A DNA stretch of 64,000 nucleotides from Photobacterium sp. DA100 (GTDB lineage: Bacteria; Pseudomonadota; Gammaproteobacteria; Enterobacterales; Vibrionaceae): contig NZ_CP119423.1 of NCBI RefSeq assembly GCF_029223585.1, positions 2,666,001 to 2,730,000 of the forward strand, given 5' to 3'. The notes beneath the pieces were generated by a model that searched no databases, was not told where the DNA came from, and saw only the letters and a program-made list of their open reading frames with translations. Each line of letters starts with the position of its first letter. Position 1 is the stretch's first letter. The translations under genes and the position numbers were made by a program. Positions 37,636 through 47,460 of this stretch are shown piece by piece.

Positions 37636-39261
37636 ATGAGCGCCTATACTCGTCTTTTGCTTGTGTGCGTCAGCCTTGCCGGCCTGGTTGGCTGTAGTGA
37701 TGACCCACAGCAGGATAGCAATATTCGCAGCCAAGGCTTCGTCTATTGCGGACAAGATAAGCCAACAACCTTTAACCCACAATTAATCGATGGTGGATTA
37801 ACGGCTGATACCTTGGCTGCGCAACTGTTCGATCGCCTGTTACTGCTTGACCCGGTTAGCCACCAGCCCCTGCCGTCACTGGCCAAAAGCTGGAACATCA
37901 GTAACGATGGCTTGGCCTACACTTTCGTCCTGCGGGAAGGCATCGAGTTCCAGACCACCGATTGGTTTAAACCTACGCGCCAGTTTAATGCACAGGATGT
38001 GGTGTTTAGCTTTAAGCGAGTCATCCAGTCTGACCATCCTTTCCATGCCGTTTCCGGCGGTCGCTACCCATGGTTTGACAGCCAGGGCTTTGCTAACCTG
38101 ATTGAAGACATCCAAGTGGTCGCCCCCCTCACGGTGAAATTTATCCTCAGCCGGCCTGACAATGCCTTTTTGGCCAACCTGGCGACCACCTACGCGGTGA
38201 TCCACTCGCAGGAATATGCCGAGCAAACACTGCGTGCCGGTAAACCCGATCAGCTCGATTCCTTACCGGTCGGTACCGGGCCGTTTTACCTCGACAGCTA
38301 CCAGGCCAATGACTTTGTCAGGCTTAATCGCCATGAAGGATACTGGCTGGGAGCGGCACCAATGGAGCAAGTGGTGTTTGACATTGCCAGCCGCGGCACG
38401 GGAACGCTGGCCAAGCTCCTGAGCCACGAGTGTGATGTGCTGTCGTCTCCGGTTGCCAGCCAGCTTCCGATCATCAGCGCCGACGAAGATTTCAGCCTCA
38501 ACGCCCAAACCGGCATGAATGTGGCCTTCTTGGCGCTGGACAACAACCAGCCAGAATTGAGCGACATTCGCGTTCGCAAGGCGATAAACCATGCCATCAA
38601 CCGCGAGAACCTGCTCAATTCGGTTTACTACGGAACCGGCACCAAGGCCCGCAGTATCCTACCGCCGATGTCATGGGCCTATAACCACGGCAGCCAGGCA
38701 CTGGACTACGATCCGGCTAAAGCCCTTGCCCTGCTCAAGGAAGCCGGCTACGACAAGAACCTGGCCCTGACCTTGTGGGTACCGCTGGAGCCACGCCCCT
38801 ACAACCCAAGCCCGCGCAAGACTGCTGAGCTGATCCAGGCCGATCTCAACGCGGTCGGGGTGAAAGTCGACATCATCACCCAAGATACGGTGAGCCGCTT
38901 TAGTGCCATTGACAAATTCAACAGTGATTTGATCTTGACCGGCTGGGTTGCCGATAATGGCGATCCGGACAATTTCCTTCGGCCACTGCTCTCTTGCGAT
39001 GCCAAGCAAGCCGGCCTCAATGTGGCGAACTGGTGCAACCTCAGCTTTGACAACCTGCTCGAGCTGGCTTCTCGCACCCCTAAACTCAACCAGCGGCTCA
39101 ATTACTACCACCTGGCCCAAGATATCTTAGATACGGAGGTACCGATTGTACCGTTGGCCCATGGCGTCCATTTCCAGGTCCATCACAAATCGCTGCAGGG
39201 GCTGCAGATGAGTCCATTTGGCACCCGCTCCTTCTCGACAGTATTCCGGAGCGAGATCTAA
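37636..39261 (+). CDS. sapA: Peptide ABC transporter substrate-binding lipoprotein SapA
   Basis: Extracytoplasmic solute-binding protein of family 5 (DppA/OppA type), 541 residues. The signal sequence ends in a lipobox (LAGLVGC, Cys20), so it should be lipid-anchored; the enterobacterial SapA is described as periplasmic. Conserved family-5 blocks are TFNPQLIDGGLTADTLAAQLFDRLL, LPSLAKSWNISNDGLAYTFVLREGIEF and VGTGPFYLDSY, then VRKAINHAINRENLL. The position after pspF and before sapBCDF supports SapA rather than DppA. The Sap system has been tied to antimicrobial peptide resistance, putrescine and haem uptake in different species. No clear ribosome site precedes the ATG. Confidence 0.9.
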   Translation: MSAYTRLLLVCVSLAGLVGCSDDPQQDSNIRSQGFVYCGQDKPTTFNPQLIDGGLTADTLAAQLFDRLLLLDPVSHQPLPSLAKSWNISNDGLAYTFVLREGIEFQTTDWFKPTRQFNAQDVVFSFKRVIQSDHPFHAVSGGRYPWFDSQGFANLIEDIQVVAPLTVKFILSRPDNAFLANLATTYAVIHSQEYAEQTLRAGKPDQLDSLPVGTGPFYLDSYQANDFVRLNRHEGYWLGAAPMEQVVFDIASRGTGTLAKLLSHECDVLSSPVASQLPIISADEDFSLNAQTGMNVAFLALDNNQPELSDIRVRKAINHAINRENLLNSVYYGTGTKARSILPPMSWAYNHGSQALDYDPAKALALLKEAGYDKNLALTLWVPLEPRPYNPSPRKTAELIQADLNAVGVKVDIITQDTVSRFSAIDKFNSDLILTGWVADNGDPDNFLRPLLSCDAKQAGLNVANWCNLSFDNLLELASRTPKLNQRLNYYHLAQDILDTEVPIVPLAHGVHFQVHHKSLQGLQMSPFGTRSFSTVFRSEI

Positions 39262-39262
39262 T

Positions 39263-40225
39263 ATGTTTATCTATACCATCCGTAGGCTGAACCTTTTTCT
39301 AATCACCCTGCTGATCCTGACCTTGATCGGTTACAGTATCTTACGCCTCGACGGCACGTCGCTGTGGAGTAGCCAGCCATTCTGGTCGGGTTGGGCGATC
39401 TATCTCGATAACCTGATGTCGGGCCACTTGGGATTGAACCTGCAGGGCGATCCCATCGTCCATGAGGTCATAGCCGTTTTCCCGGCCACCCTTGAGCTTA
39501 GCTTCTTTGCCTTTGTGCTATCGCTGCTGATCGGTATTCCAATCGGTACGCTGGCCGGGGTTAAACGCGGTAAATTCATCGACACCGCTATCTCGTCGAT
39601 CACCCTGGTAGGGTACTCTATTCCGCTATTTTGGCTGGCGATGCTACTTATCATGCTGTTTTCATTGGAATTAGGCTGGCTGCCCGTTTCAGGCCGATAC
39701 AGCTTGCTGTACGAAATTGATCACGTCACCGGCATTGCCCTGGTTGATGTGATGCTGTCTGACAAGCCATACCGCGCGGAAGCCCTGATGGATACGATCA
39801 GGCACCTTGTGCTACCAACCGTGGTGCTGGCAATGGCGCCGACCACTGAAGTCATCCGGCTAACCCGCGCATCGGTGTCGGATGTCATGGATCAAAATTT
39901 CATCAAGGTCGCCCAGACCAAGGGCCTGTCGATGTTCGAAATCATCACCCGCCATATTCTGAGAAATGCCATTCCGCCAATTATTCCGAAGCTTGGCATG
40001 CAGTTCTCGACCATGATGACCTTTGCCATGCTGACCGAGTCGATTTTCAACTGGCCGGGGATCGGCCGCTGGTTGCTCGATGCCATTTCGGCCCAGGACT
40101 ATGTCGCGATCCAGGCCGGTGTGATCACTGTGGGCAGCTTTATCCTGATTGCCAACATCCTGTCTGATCTGACCGGTGCCTTTGTCAACCCTCTGGTAAG
40201 GAAGGAATGGTATGCTATCAAATAA
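39263..40225 (+). CDS. sapB: Peptide ABC transporter permease SapB
   Basis: Inner-membrane permease of 320 residues with six helices, the first typical of DppB-type proteins (MFIYTIRRLNLFLITLLILTLIGYSILRL). The EAA loop that contacts the ATPase is DQNFIKVAQTKGLSMFEIITRHILRNAIPPIIPKLG. The ATG follows the sapA stop by one base; an open frame back to 39218 is inside sapA. It overlaps sapC by 14 bases. Confidence 0.94.
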   Translation: MFIYTIRRLNLFLITLLILTLIGYSILRLDGTSLWSSQPFWSGWAIYLDNLMSGHLGLNLQGDPIVHEVIAVFPATLELSFFAFVLSLLIGIPIGTLAGVKRGKFIDTAISSITLVGYSIPLFWLAMLLIMLFSLELGWLPVSGRYSLLYEIDHVTGIALVDVMLSDKPYRAEALMDTIRHLVLPTVVLAMAPTTEVIRLTRASVSDVMDQNFIKVAQTKGLSMFEIITRHILRNAIPPIIPKLGMQFSTMMTFAMLTESIFNWPGIGRWLLDAISAQDYVAIQAGVITVGSFILIANILSDLTGAFVNPLVRKEWYAIK

Positions 40226-41099
40226 CATCTACCAGGAGACCAAGATCCCGACCCAGCTGGAGCGGGCATGGCAGAACTTCAGAAACAACTCCCTGGCGAT
40301 GTTCGGTCTGTGGTGCCTGTCTTTCCTTATTCTGGTCACCCTGCTGGCACCTTGGCTGGCACCTTATGATGTCTTCGGCCAGGTCGGCGAACTGCTGATG
40401 CCACCGTCGTGGGATACCGCAGGCAAGGTGGAATACTTCTTTGGCACCGATGATCTCGGCCGTGATATGCTCAGCCGCCTGTTGCTCGGTACCCGCCTCA
40501 CTTTTGGCTACGCGGTATTAGTTGCCCTCGCCTCGGCGACAATCGGGATCCTGATCGGGGTTCTGGCAGGGATGACCCAAGGCCTGAAATCCAGCTTCCT
40601 CAACCACGTGCTGGACACGGTACTCTCGATCCCGTCACTGCTCCTGGCGATCATCGTCGTGGCTTACATGGGACCAGGCGAAACCAATATCCTGCTGGCC
40701 ATTTGGCTGGCGCTGATCCCGCGCTTTATCCGTGCGGTGTATACCGCAGTGCACAACGAGGTAGAGAAAGACTACATCATGGCGGCACGCCTCGATGGTG
40801 CCAACAACTTCTACCTGCTGTATAACTCGATCCTGCCCAATATCCTAACGGTGCTCACCAACGAGTTTACCCGAGCAATTTCAATTGCCATTCTCGATAT
40901 TGCCGCCCTCGGCTTCCTTGGCCTTGGTGCCCAGGCACCGATGCCTGAATGGGGGGCGATGCTGGGCGATTCCATCGAACTTATCTACCTAGCGCCGTGG
41001 ACAGTCACCTTGCCGGGGCTGGCCATTACGTTCAGTGTATTGGTAGTAAACTTAGTAGGGGAAGGACTCCGCCAAGCTATTAATGCGGGGATTGACTGA
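40212..41099 (+). CDS. sapC: Peptide ABC transporter permease SapC
   Basis: DppC-type permease of 295 residues. The N-terminus ([38 protein letters not shown]) and the [31 protein letters not shown] segment are typical. The EAA loop is [35 protein letters not shown]. It pairs with SapB to form the channel. Its stop overlaps the sapD start by one base. Confidence 0.94.
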   Translation: MLSNNIYQETKIPTQLERAWQNFRNNSLAMFGLWCLSFLILVTLLAPWLAPYDVFGQVGELLMPPSWDTAGKVEYFFGTDDLGRDMLSRLLLGTRLTFGYAVLVALASATIGILIGVLAGMTQGLKSSFLNHVLDTVLSIPSLLLAIIVVAYMGPGETNILLAIWLALIPRFIRAVYTAVHNEVEKDYIMAARLDGANNFYLLYNSILPNILTVLTNEFTRAISIAILDIAALGFLGLGAQAPMPEWGAMLGDSIELIYLAPWTVTLPGLAITFSVLVVNLVGEGLRQAINAGID

Positions 41100-42100
41100 T
41101 GCCACTATTAGATATTCGTAACCTGACCATTGAAATCGATACGCCACAAGGCATGGTGAAAGCGGTTGACCGCATGAGCCTGACTATTAACGAGGGCGAG
41201 ATCCGCGGCCTGGTAGGTGAATCCGGCTCGGGTAAGAGCTTGGTCGCCAAAGCCATTGCCGGCGTGACCAAGAGCAACTGGCGTGTCAGTGCCGATCGCC
41301 TCCGCCTCGGGGATATCGATCTGCTGACCCTGACGCCGCGCGAAAGACGACGGGTGGTTGGCCGCGAGATCGCAATGATTTTTCAGGAGCCGTCCTCGTG
41401 TTTGGATCCGTCAGAGAAAGTCGGCGAGCAGCTAGAAGAAGCGATCCCGTCATCGTCTTTCGACGGTTACTTCTGGCAGCGTTTCCACTGGCGCCAGAAG
41501 CAGGCCATTGCCCTGCTGCACAAAGTCGGGATCAAAGAGCACCGCCGGGTCATGCGAAGCTATCCCTACGAGCTCACCGACGGTGAATGCCAGAAAGTGA
41601 TGATCGCCATGGCTATCGCCAACCGCCCTCGCCTGCTGATCGCCGATGAGCCAACCAATGACTTGGATCCGATCACCCAGGCGCAGATATTCCGCCTGCT
41701 CAGCCGGATGAACCAACTGGGCAACACCACCATTTTGCTGGTCAGCCACGACTTGACCACCGTAACCCAGTGGGCAGACCGGATCACGGTGATGTACTGC
41801 GGCCAATCAGTCGAGTCTGCCAACCGCCAGCAGTTGCTGGAGTCGCCGCACCACCCCTATACCGAAGCACTGCTGCGAGCGATGCCTGACTTCAACCTCG
41901 ATAAGCTCGCCCACAAGAGCAAACTCGAAACCCTGCCGGGCTCGATTCCCCCACTCCAGCATTTGCCAATCGGCTGCCGGCTGGGGCCCCGCTGCCCGCA
42001 CGCCCAACGTAAATGTGTCGAAGTGCCAAAGCGCAGAAAGATCAAGAATCACAAGTTCAGCTGCCACTTCCCGCTGAACATGGAGAGCAGTACCAAATGA
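41099..42100 (+). CDS. sapD: Peptide ABC transporter ATPase SapD
   Basis: ATPase of 333 residues. Walker A is GESGSGKS, Q-loop [13 protein letters not shown], Walker [13 protein letters not shown] and H-loop LLVSHD. The signature reads LTDGECQKV in place of LSGGQ, a feature of SapD proteins. The C-terminal oligopeptide-type domain carries four cysteines ([14 protein letters not shown] ... FSCHF), which in related ATPases bind an iron-sulfur cluster. SapD also supports Trk potassium uptake in E. coli. It overlaps sapC and sapF by a few bases, indicating one transcript. Confidence 0.94.
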   Translation: MPLLDIRNLTIEIDTPQGMVKAVDRMSLTINEGEIRGLVGESGSGKSLVAKAIAGVTKSNWRVSADRLRLGDIDLLTLTPRERRRVVGREIAMIFQEPSSCLDPSEKVGEQLEEAIPSSSFDGYFWQRFHWRQKQAIALLHKVGIKEHRRVMRSYPYELTDGECQKVMIAMAIANRPRLLIADEPTNDLDPITQAQIFRLLSRMNQLGNTTILLVSHDLTTVTQWADRITVMYCGQSVESANRQQLLESPHHPYTEALLRAMPDFNLDKLAHKSKLETLPGSIPPLQHLPIGCRLGPRCPHAQRKCVEVPKRRKIKNHKFSCHFPLNMESSTK

Positions 42101-42921
42101 GTGCGTTACTTGAAGTCGAGAACCTGAAAAAAGACTACCACTACCGCTCAGGCTTGTTCCGCCGCCGTACTATAGAGGCCGTCAAGCCGGTTTCCTTCAG
42201 TCTGGAGGCCGGCGAGACTATCGCCTTTATGGGGGAAAACGGCTCGGGGAAATCCACCTTGGCCCGAATGCTCGCGGGCGTAGTCGAGCCGACCGAAGGC
42301 GTTATCCGAGTCAATGGCGAGCCGCTGGCTCACCGGGATTACCAGACCCGCTGCAAGCTGATCAGGATGATCTTCCAGGATCCCAACACCTCGCTCAATC
42401 CGCGGATCCAGATCGGCAAAATCCTCGAAGGGCCGCTGAAGCGAAACACCAATATGACCCCGCAGGCCCGTGAGCGCCGGATCATGGAAACCCTGAAGCG
42501 TGTCGGCCTGCTGCCGGAACACGCTTACTTCTACCCGCAGATGCTGGCGACCGGCCAGAAACAGCGTGTGTCACTGGCCCGGGCCTTGATCCTGCAACCT
42601 TGTATCATTGTCGCCGACGAAGCGCTCAACGGGCTGGATATGTCGATGCGCTCTCAGATCATCAACCTGCTACTCGAGCTGCAGGAAGAAATGGGCCTGT
42701 CATACATCTATGTGTCGCAGCACATGGGGGTGATCAAGCATTTCTCCGATAAAGTTATCGTGATGCAGCACGGTGAGATTGTCGAACAGGGCACAACCAG
42801 TGAGGTCTTCAGCAACCCGCAGCACGCGCTGACCCAGAAGTTGCTCGACAGCCACTTCTCAGCCCCATCCCACGACCGGACAACCCGCCTGAGCAGGGCA
42901 ACGCCGAAAATTGAGTGCTAG
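42097..42921 (+). CDS. sapF: Peptide ABC transporter ATPase SapF
   Basis: Second ATPase, 274 residues, starting [25 protein letters not shown] at an ATG that overlaps the sapD stop. Walker A is [15 protein letters not shown]-loop [13 protein letters not shown], signature [19 protein letters not shown] and Walker [13 protein letters not shown] (Ala for the usual Pro in DEP), then [11 protein letters not shown] as H-loop with His. These departures are normal for SapF. It is the last gene of the operon, with a terminator 26 bases downstream. Confidence 0.94.
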   Translation: MSALLEVENLKKDYHYRSGLFRRRTIEAVKPVSFSLEAGETIAFMGENGSGKSTLARMLAGVVEPTEGVIRVNGEPLAHRDYQTRCKLIRMIFQDPNTSLNPRIQIGKILEGPLKRNTNMTPQARERRIMETLKRVGLLPEHAYFYPQMLATGQKQRVSLARALILQPCIIVADEALNGLDMSMRSQIINLLLELQEEMGLSYIYVSQHMGVIKHFSDKVIVMQHGEIVEQGTTSEVFSNPQHALTQKLLDSHFSAPSHDRTTRLSRATPKIEC

Positions 42922-42946
42922 GCCTGCGCTGCCAATACGTGAAACG

Positions 42947-42973
42947 AAAAAACGGGCACCTTGCCCGTTTTTT
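42947..42973. terminator. Bidirectional terminator between sapF and the MgtC-like gene
   Basis: Perfect AAAAAACGGGCA/TGCCCGTTTTTT stem with a 3-base loop; A- and T-runs on both arms suit both convergent genes. Confidence 0.92.
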
Positions 42974-43009
42974 GTTTTATCAAGACCACCTCGTCAAACG
43001 GCCTCCAGA

Positions 43010-44281
43010 CTAAGCCAAGAATACCGCCAAGCCACCCAATATCACGGCGCCCGTTACCGGCAAGGCGACGTATTTTCGCAGCCCGGGCTCACCGATGAAC
43101 CACGCCATCCCCATCTTGACCAAGCTGTTCACGGCCGCGGCAATAAAAATCCCTGTCGCTGCCGTCGCGAGCATCTGGCCACCGGCACTCTGGCGCCCCA
43201 AGGCAAGAGTGATGGCATCCACATCGGTGATCCCTGAAATCGCCGCCAGTACCAGTGTCCCTGTATCGCCGAACCACTCCTGCAAACCATTGGCCAGCAG
43301 GATGATAAGTAGCAAGATCACACCAAAACTCAATGCCGAGGTCAGCGCCAGGGGGTTTTGTTTCATCTCGGGATTCATCTGGCTATCCGCCTTGTTTCGC
43401 TGCCATATCCACCAGGCCGGCACATAGAAGCCCAGCATCATCAGCAACATAGGTAACCACAGCAGTTCAATCAATTGCCTGTTGACCACAGAGCACACGA
43501 ACAAGATACGAGGAAACATGGTGCCGCAGCTGAGCAGAATCCCACTAGCCAGCAGCCCATTGAGCTGGGGCTGCTGCTTCGACAGATGGGAAAACTGCAA
43601 TGTCAGCGCCGTCGAGGAGCTGAGCCCGGCAAAAAGACAAGTCAGCAAGATACCTTTTTGTGCCCCGCCGATTTTCATCGCGAAGTAGCCAACGAAGGAA
43701 ATGCCGGCAATCAATACCACCATCCACCAAATCTCGTAAGGGTTAATCGCTCCCCACGGTCCCATCGGCTCATTGGGCAATAACGGCAGCAGTACCGCCG
43801 AGATCAGCAGCAGTCGCAGCGCCGCATCAAGCTCATACTCCTGCAGCCGCTGCAGCGCTGAGTGCAGCTCTTGTTTATTATCGAGGATGATGGCGGTGAT
43901 CACCGCGGCAGAAACCGCCAAGGCTGGTTCGCCGACCACAGCCAGAGCCCCGAGCAGAAAGGTCAGCAACGCCCCTACCAAGCCGGTGATACTGAGGTTG
44001 GTTTGCCTTTTCAATTTCAGGCGGTGGGAGTAGGCGACGGTCAACAGGATGGTTAGTGCGGCAAAAGACAAACCGAGGAACAACTCGGAAAAGCGCTCGG
44101 CCAACAAGCCGCAGATACCACCAAGCAACCCGACCAGCGAATAGGTGCGGATCCCGGCAATCCGGCTCCCTGCTGCTTCATTGCGCTCAACCCATCCGCG
44201 TTGAATACCTATGATTGCGCCAAGCAGAAGTGCAATGGCCAGCCTGATATAGGGAGAGGTTAACGCTAAATCCGAGTCCAT
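43010..44281 (-). CDS. MgtC/SapB-domain membrane protein with DUF4010
   Basis: A 423-residue polytopic membrane protein. The N-terminal half is an MgtC/SapB domain (IRLAIALLLGAIIGIQRGW ... AGSRIAGIRTYSLVGLLGGICG), and the C-terminal half is a DUF4010 domain with six or so helices (LAAISGITDVDAITLALGRQSAGGQMLATAATGIFIAAAVNSLVKMGMAWFIG). Function of the family is unknown; MgtC itself adapts cells to low Mg2+ and inhibits ATP synthase. The ATG at 44281 has GGGAGG upstream, whereas the TTG at 44293 overlaps that site. It stands alone between terminators. Confidence 0.85.
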   Translation of the reverse strand: MDSDLALTSPYIRLAIALLLGAIIGIQRGWVERNEAAGSRIAGIRTYSLVGLLGGICGLLAERFSELFLGLSFAALTILLTVAYSHRLKLKRQTNLSITGLVGALLTFLLGALAVVGEPALAVSAAVITAIILDNKQELHSALQRLQEYELDAALRLLLISAVLLPLLPNEPMGPWGAINPYEIWWMVVLIAGISFVGYFAMKIGGAQKGILLTCLFAGLSSSTALTLQFSHLSKQQPQLNGLLASGILLSCGTMFPRILFVCSVVNRQLIELLWLPMLLMMLGFYVPAWWIWQRNKADSQMNPEMKQNPLALTSALSFGVILLLIILLANGLQEWFGDTGTLVLAAISGITDVDAITLALGRQSAGGQMLATAATGIFIAAAVNSLVKMGMAWFIGEPGLRKYVALPVTGAVILGGLAVFLA

Positions 44282-44374
44282 TGGGCCTCCCAATCCGATT
44301 ACCTTAATCTAGTTTAGGATGACTCCCGGCAAGCAACTGTCTGCTGCATCACGGAATTGATATCACCGGACAAT

Positions 44375-44403
44375 AAAAAAGCAGGCCCTCGTTGAGGGCC
44401 TGC
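44375..44403 (-). terminator. Rho-independent terminator of pyrF
   Basis: On the minus strand GCAGGCCCTC, a 3-base loop, GAGGGCCTGC, then six T. Confidence 0.93.
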
Positions 44404-44429
44404 CTGAAAACTATCGGCGAGATGCCTGG

Positions 44430-45125
44430 TTAGGCAAGTGTCTTGTTGATTTCTGCCAGTACCGCAGCAGGATCTGCTGCCTGGGTAATTGGGCGTCCGA
44501 TCACCAGATAGTCAGAGCCGGCTTTCACCGCCTCAACCGGCGTCATCACACGGCGCTGGTCGCCTGCCGCGCTACCTGCTGGGCGGATCCCCGGCGTCAC
44601 CAGCTTGAACTCGCTCCCGAGCTCGGCTTTCAACATACTCGCTTCCTGGGCCGAGCAAACCACACCGTCAAGGCCGCTGTTTTTCGTCAGGCGGGCAAGG
44701 TTCAAGACATGCTCTTTCGGCTCGGCGGTAATACCAATCCCCTTAAGATCAGCCGCTTCCATACTGGTCAATACCGTTACACCGATAAGTAGCGGACGAT
44801 CTTTGCCATAGGGCTCAAGGATTTCGCGCGAGGCGGTCATCATACGCTCGCCACCACTAGCGTGGACATTCACCATCCAGACACCCAGCTCAGCAGCAGC
44901 AGCCACCGCACGGGAACAAGTATTCGGGATATCGTGGAATTTCAAATCCAGGAATACAGAATGGCCCCGCTCATGCAGTTTACGCACAAAGTCAGGGCCA
45001 AAAAAAGTAAACATCTCTTTGCCAACTTTCAATCGGCAACTGCCCGGTTCAATCCGGTCAACAAAGGCTAGTGCTTCGTCTTGGCTTGGGTAGTCGAGAG
45101 CGACAATTACTTTTGGATCTAACAT
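44430..45125 (-). CDS. pyrF: Orotidine 5'-phosphate decarboxylase
   Basis: Last step of UMP synthesis, 231 residues. The catalytic Asp-Lys-Asp array is in [12 protein letters not shown] (DxKxxD). Other family blocks are [40 protein letters not shown] and the phosphate-binding end VTPGIRPAG ... DYLVIGRPI. In E. coli pyrF follows lapB in one operon; here a terminator and about 310 bases separate them, so pyrF seems to have its own promoter. Confidence 0.96.
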   Translation of the reverse strand: MLDPKVIVALDYPSQDEALAFVDRIEPGSCRLKVGKEMFTFFGPDFVRKLHERGHSVFLDLKFHDIPNTCSRAVAAAAELGVWMVNVHASGGERMMTASREILEPYGKDRPLLIGVTVLTSMEAADLKGIGITAEPKEHVLNLARLTKNSGLDGVVCSAQEASMLKAELGSEFKLVTPGIRPAGSAAGDQRRVMTPVEAVKAGSDYLVIGRPITQAADPAAVLAEINKTLA

Positions 45126-45437
45126 GGCATCTCCTGCTTAGTTATAAGGTCAAACTAGCCCAGCATGCTGAGCGCGCTCAGGATTGTACAGCAAAATAGT
45201 TTTTTATCGAGCATTAATTAACAAACCGCACCAAACAGCCAAAAACCACACCCAACACCAACAGCCAATCGTTTCATTCGCCAACTAAATTTTTCAACAT
45301 CTTTTTCGATGGTCAAAAGCAGTCCAAAAAAAATCTAGTTGAATAATTCGCCCTAAAAAGCCCTACTTTTGACACAAAAAAGCCCACTTGAACTACAAGC
45401 GGGCTTTTAATGGCAATTTAACCATGTAAACTTCAGC
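45126..45437 (-). other. Gene-free region between lapB and pyrF
   Basis: About 310 bases. The right part holds the lapB terminator; the remainder is AT-rich and presumably carries the pyrF promoter and leader. I see no small gene in it. Confidence 0.5.
45377..45408 (-). terminator. Rho-independent terminator of lapAB
   Basis: On the minus strand AAAAGCCCGCTTG pairs with CAAGTGGGCTTTT (one G-U pair) around a 5-base loop and is followed by more T. Confidence 0.88.
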
Positions 45438-46607
45438 TTATTCGCCGTCCAAACCGCGAATTGGCTTGATCGAACCCCACCCCTTACAGGAAGGACACTG
45501 CCAATAGAGAGAGTGGGTGGCAAAGCCACACTGGCGGCAGCGGTAGTGAGGCTTAATCTTAATCTGCTCGCCAACCAAACCTCGTAGCGTCGTCAAGCTG
45601 TCTTTCGCCCTGCCTTCCTCGGCCTCGTCCAGATGATAGTCCATCAACTGATAGAAACCCTTCATCGTTGGGTTCTTCTGCAATTGACGGGTCATGAACG
45701 TCTGGGCCATCGTCGGGCCTTCTCGCTTGGCAATCTCGTCGGCCAGCATCAGCTCGGCGGTCGACCCTGCCTTTTGCTCTACACAGTAGCGCAAGTACTT
45801 GAGCCAGCCGGACTCATTGTCCATCGCTTCGTAGCACTCCAGCAGCAGCGGCAGCGCTTCACCGATGAATTCGATATCCTGCTCGGCAACACGCTCTAGC
45901 TGCTTGGCCGCCGATTTGAACTCATCTTCGGCAATCAAGATCTTTGCCAGCATGATACTGGCCCTGACACAGGTTTTATCCGCGGACAGCGATTTTTTGA
46001 GGAGCTGCTTGGCCTTATCCGGGTTCTGCGCGCTCATCTCCAGCATCGCCATTTCACACCAGTAATGGGCGATATCGTGTTTGAGCCTGCTCTTCCCCAT
46101 CTTGACCAAGTGGCTAGCAATATTAATCGCTTTTTCCCACTCTCGCGTCTGTTGGTAAATGGTCAGGAGTTGCTGCAGCGCCCCTTTGCGGTGGTCGGGT
46201 TCATCCAACAGCTGCTCGAAGATTTTCTCGGCGCGGTCAAAAAAACCAGCCGCCATATAGTCTTGGGCTAACTGCTGCAAAGCGAGATTACGCTGGTCAA
46301 TAGTCAGATTTGGGCGGGCAATCAGATTTTGGTGGATGCGAATCGCACGATCAACTTCGCCCCGGCTCCGGAAAAGATTTCCCAAAGCCAGGTGTGTATC
46401 GATCGTTTCACTATCAACCTGGAGCAGCTCAATAAACACATCCACTGCTTTATCGGACTGGTCCGATAACAGCAGGTTCAGGCCTGTCACGTACTGGCGT
46501 GACATGTGATGAGACTGCTCTTGTTGCTTGTTACTAGCGCTCCTGTTACCCATATACCAGCCGTAGGCGGCAGCAATAGGCAATAACAGGAACAACAGTT
46601 CTAGCAT
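45438..46607 (-). CDS. lapB: LPS assembly protein LapB (YciM)
   Basis: Inner-membrane-anchored TPR protein of 389 residues that presents LpxC to the FtsH protease and so limits lipopolysaccharide synthesis. The N-terminal anchor is LELLFLLLPIAAAYGWYMG. It is followed by about nine TPR repeats (for example VFIELLQVDSETIDTHLALGNLFRSRGEVDRAI) and a C-terminal rubredoxin-type metal site with two CxxC pairs (YRCRQCGFATHSLYWQCPSCKGWG). It lies 6 bases after lapA, as in E. coli. Confidence 0.95.
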   Translation of the reverse strand: MLELLFLLLPIAAAYGWYMGNRSASNKQQEQSHHMSRQYVTGLNLLLSDQSDKAVDVFIELLQVDSETIDTHLALGNLFRSRGEVDRAIRIHQNLIARPNLTIDQRNLALQQLAQDYMAAGFFDRAEKIFEQLLDEPDHRKGALQQLLTIYQQTREWEKAINIASHLVKMGKSRLKHDIAHYWCEMAMLEMSAQNPDKAKQLLKKSLSADKTCVRASIMLAKILIAEDEFKSAAKQLERVAEQDIEFIGEALPLLLECYEAMDNESGWLKYLRYCVEQKAGSTAELMLADEIAKREGPTMAQTFMTRQLQKNPTMKGFYQLMDYHLDEAEEGRAKDSLTTLRGLVGEQIKIKPHYRCRQCGFATHSLYWQCPSCKGWGSIKPIRGLDGE

Positions 46608-46613
46608 TAAATG

Positions 46614-46898
46614 TTATTCCTTAACTGGCTCGGCTCGTAGCTGATCCAGTTCTTGTTGCTGCTTTTGGACTTTCTTGCTCAGGCGGTTTTTGGTGAAACG
46701 GGCCTTGAGGTACAGCAGGCCGCAGATCAGCCAGCCGATAACGAACCCGGAACCGAAGGCAATACCCAGCAATGTCGATAGCTGGAGTTCTCCCTGGGCA
46801 ATCAAATAGTCAAAGTTCACCAACTGCTGATTTTGGGCACCCAGCGCAAGGGTAACCAAGAAACACGCAGCCAGTAAGAGTACGGTCAGAATTTTCAT
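46614..46898 (-). CDS. lapA: LapA family membrane protein (YciS)
   Basis: A 94-residue inner-membrane protein with two membrane segments (LTVLLLAACFLVTLALGAQN and LLGIAFGSGFVIGWLICGLLYLKARF) and a short cytosolic coiled coil (KKVQKQQQELDQLRAEP). It works with LapB in control of lipopolysaccharide assembly. It lies 200 bases downstream of ihfB, across a terminator, so the lapAB unit has its own promoter in 46899-47048. Confidence 0.92.
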   Translation of the reverse strand: MKILTVLLLAACFLVTLALGAQNQQLVNFDYLIAQGELQLSTLLGIAFGSGFVIGWLICGLLYLKARFTKNRLSKKVQKQQQELDQLRAEPVKE

Positions 46899-47048
46899 CG
46901 TGAATCCTTCTCACTTGAACGAAATATAGATGATACCTATCTGGTAAAGGCAATGCCCCAAAACCGAAAAAAACATCTGGTATAAGCACAGACGGGTATG
47001 GCCTGATTATGCAAGATTTTGCCTCATCAGACCATGATCAATACGCAT

Positions 47049-47084
47049 AAAAAAACGGCATACTTAACAGCATGCCGTTTTTTT
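47049..47084 (-). terminator. Rho-independent terminator of ihfB
   Basis: A 13-bp stem with A7 and T7 arms (AAAAAAACGGCAT/ATGCCGTTTTTTT), 13 bases after the ihfB stop. Confidence 0.93.
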
Positions 47085-47097
47085 GTTCTAAACGTGC

Positions 47098-47388
47098 TTA
47101 ACTAGCAATAGACTGGTTAACACGGTCGCGCAATTCCTTGCCAGGCTTGAAGTGAGGAACGTACTTGCCGTCCAGCTCAACCTTGTCACCTGTTTTCGGG
47201 TTTCGACCTACACGTGGAGCGCGGTAATGCAAAGAGAAGCTACCAAAGCCACGGATTTCGATTCGGTCACCCTCAGCCAGGGTCGTAGCCATATGCTCAA
47301 GGATTTCCTTAATAGCATCTTCTACCTGTTTGGCAGAAAGATGTGTTTGTTGACTGCATAGTCTTTCAATTAATTCAGACTTTGTCAT
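47098..47388 (-). CDS. ihfB: Integration host factor subunit beta
   Basis: DNA-bending nucleoid protein of the HU family, 96 residues. It starts [33 protein letters not shown], followed by [28 protein letters not shown] with the intercalating Pro in the RNPKTG beta arm. The ATG at 47388 has GGAG upstream; the 24 extra codons open in frame reach into the rpsA stop and are not used. The heterodimer partner IhfA is not in the window. The order cmk-rpsA-ihfB is conserved in gammaproteobacteria. Confidence 0.96.
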   Translation of the reverse strand: MTKSELIERLCSQQTHLSAKQVEDAIKEILEHMATTLAEGDRIEIRGFGSFSLHYRAPRVGRNPKTGDKVELDGKYVPHFKPGKELRDRVNQSIAS

Positions 47389-47460
47389 AAACACTCCGTT
47401 TTTAGTATGTTTCTCAATAGTATAACCGCTTGGGAGGAAAAGTGATCCCCCCGAGCTCAA

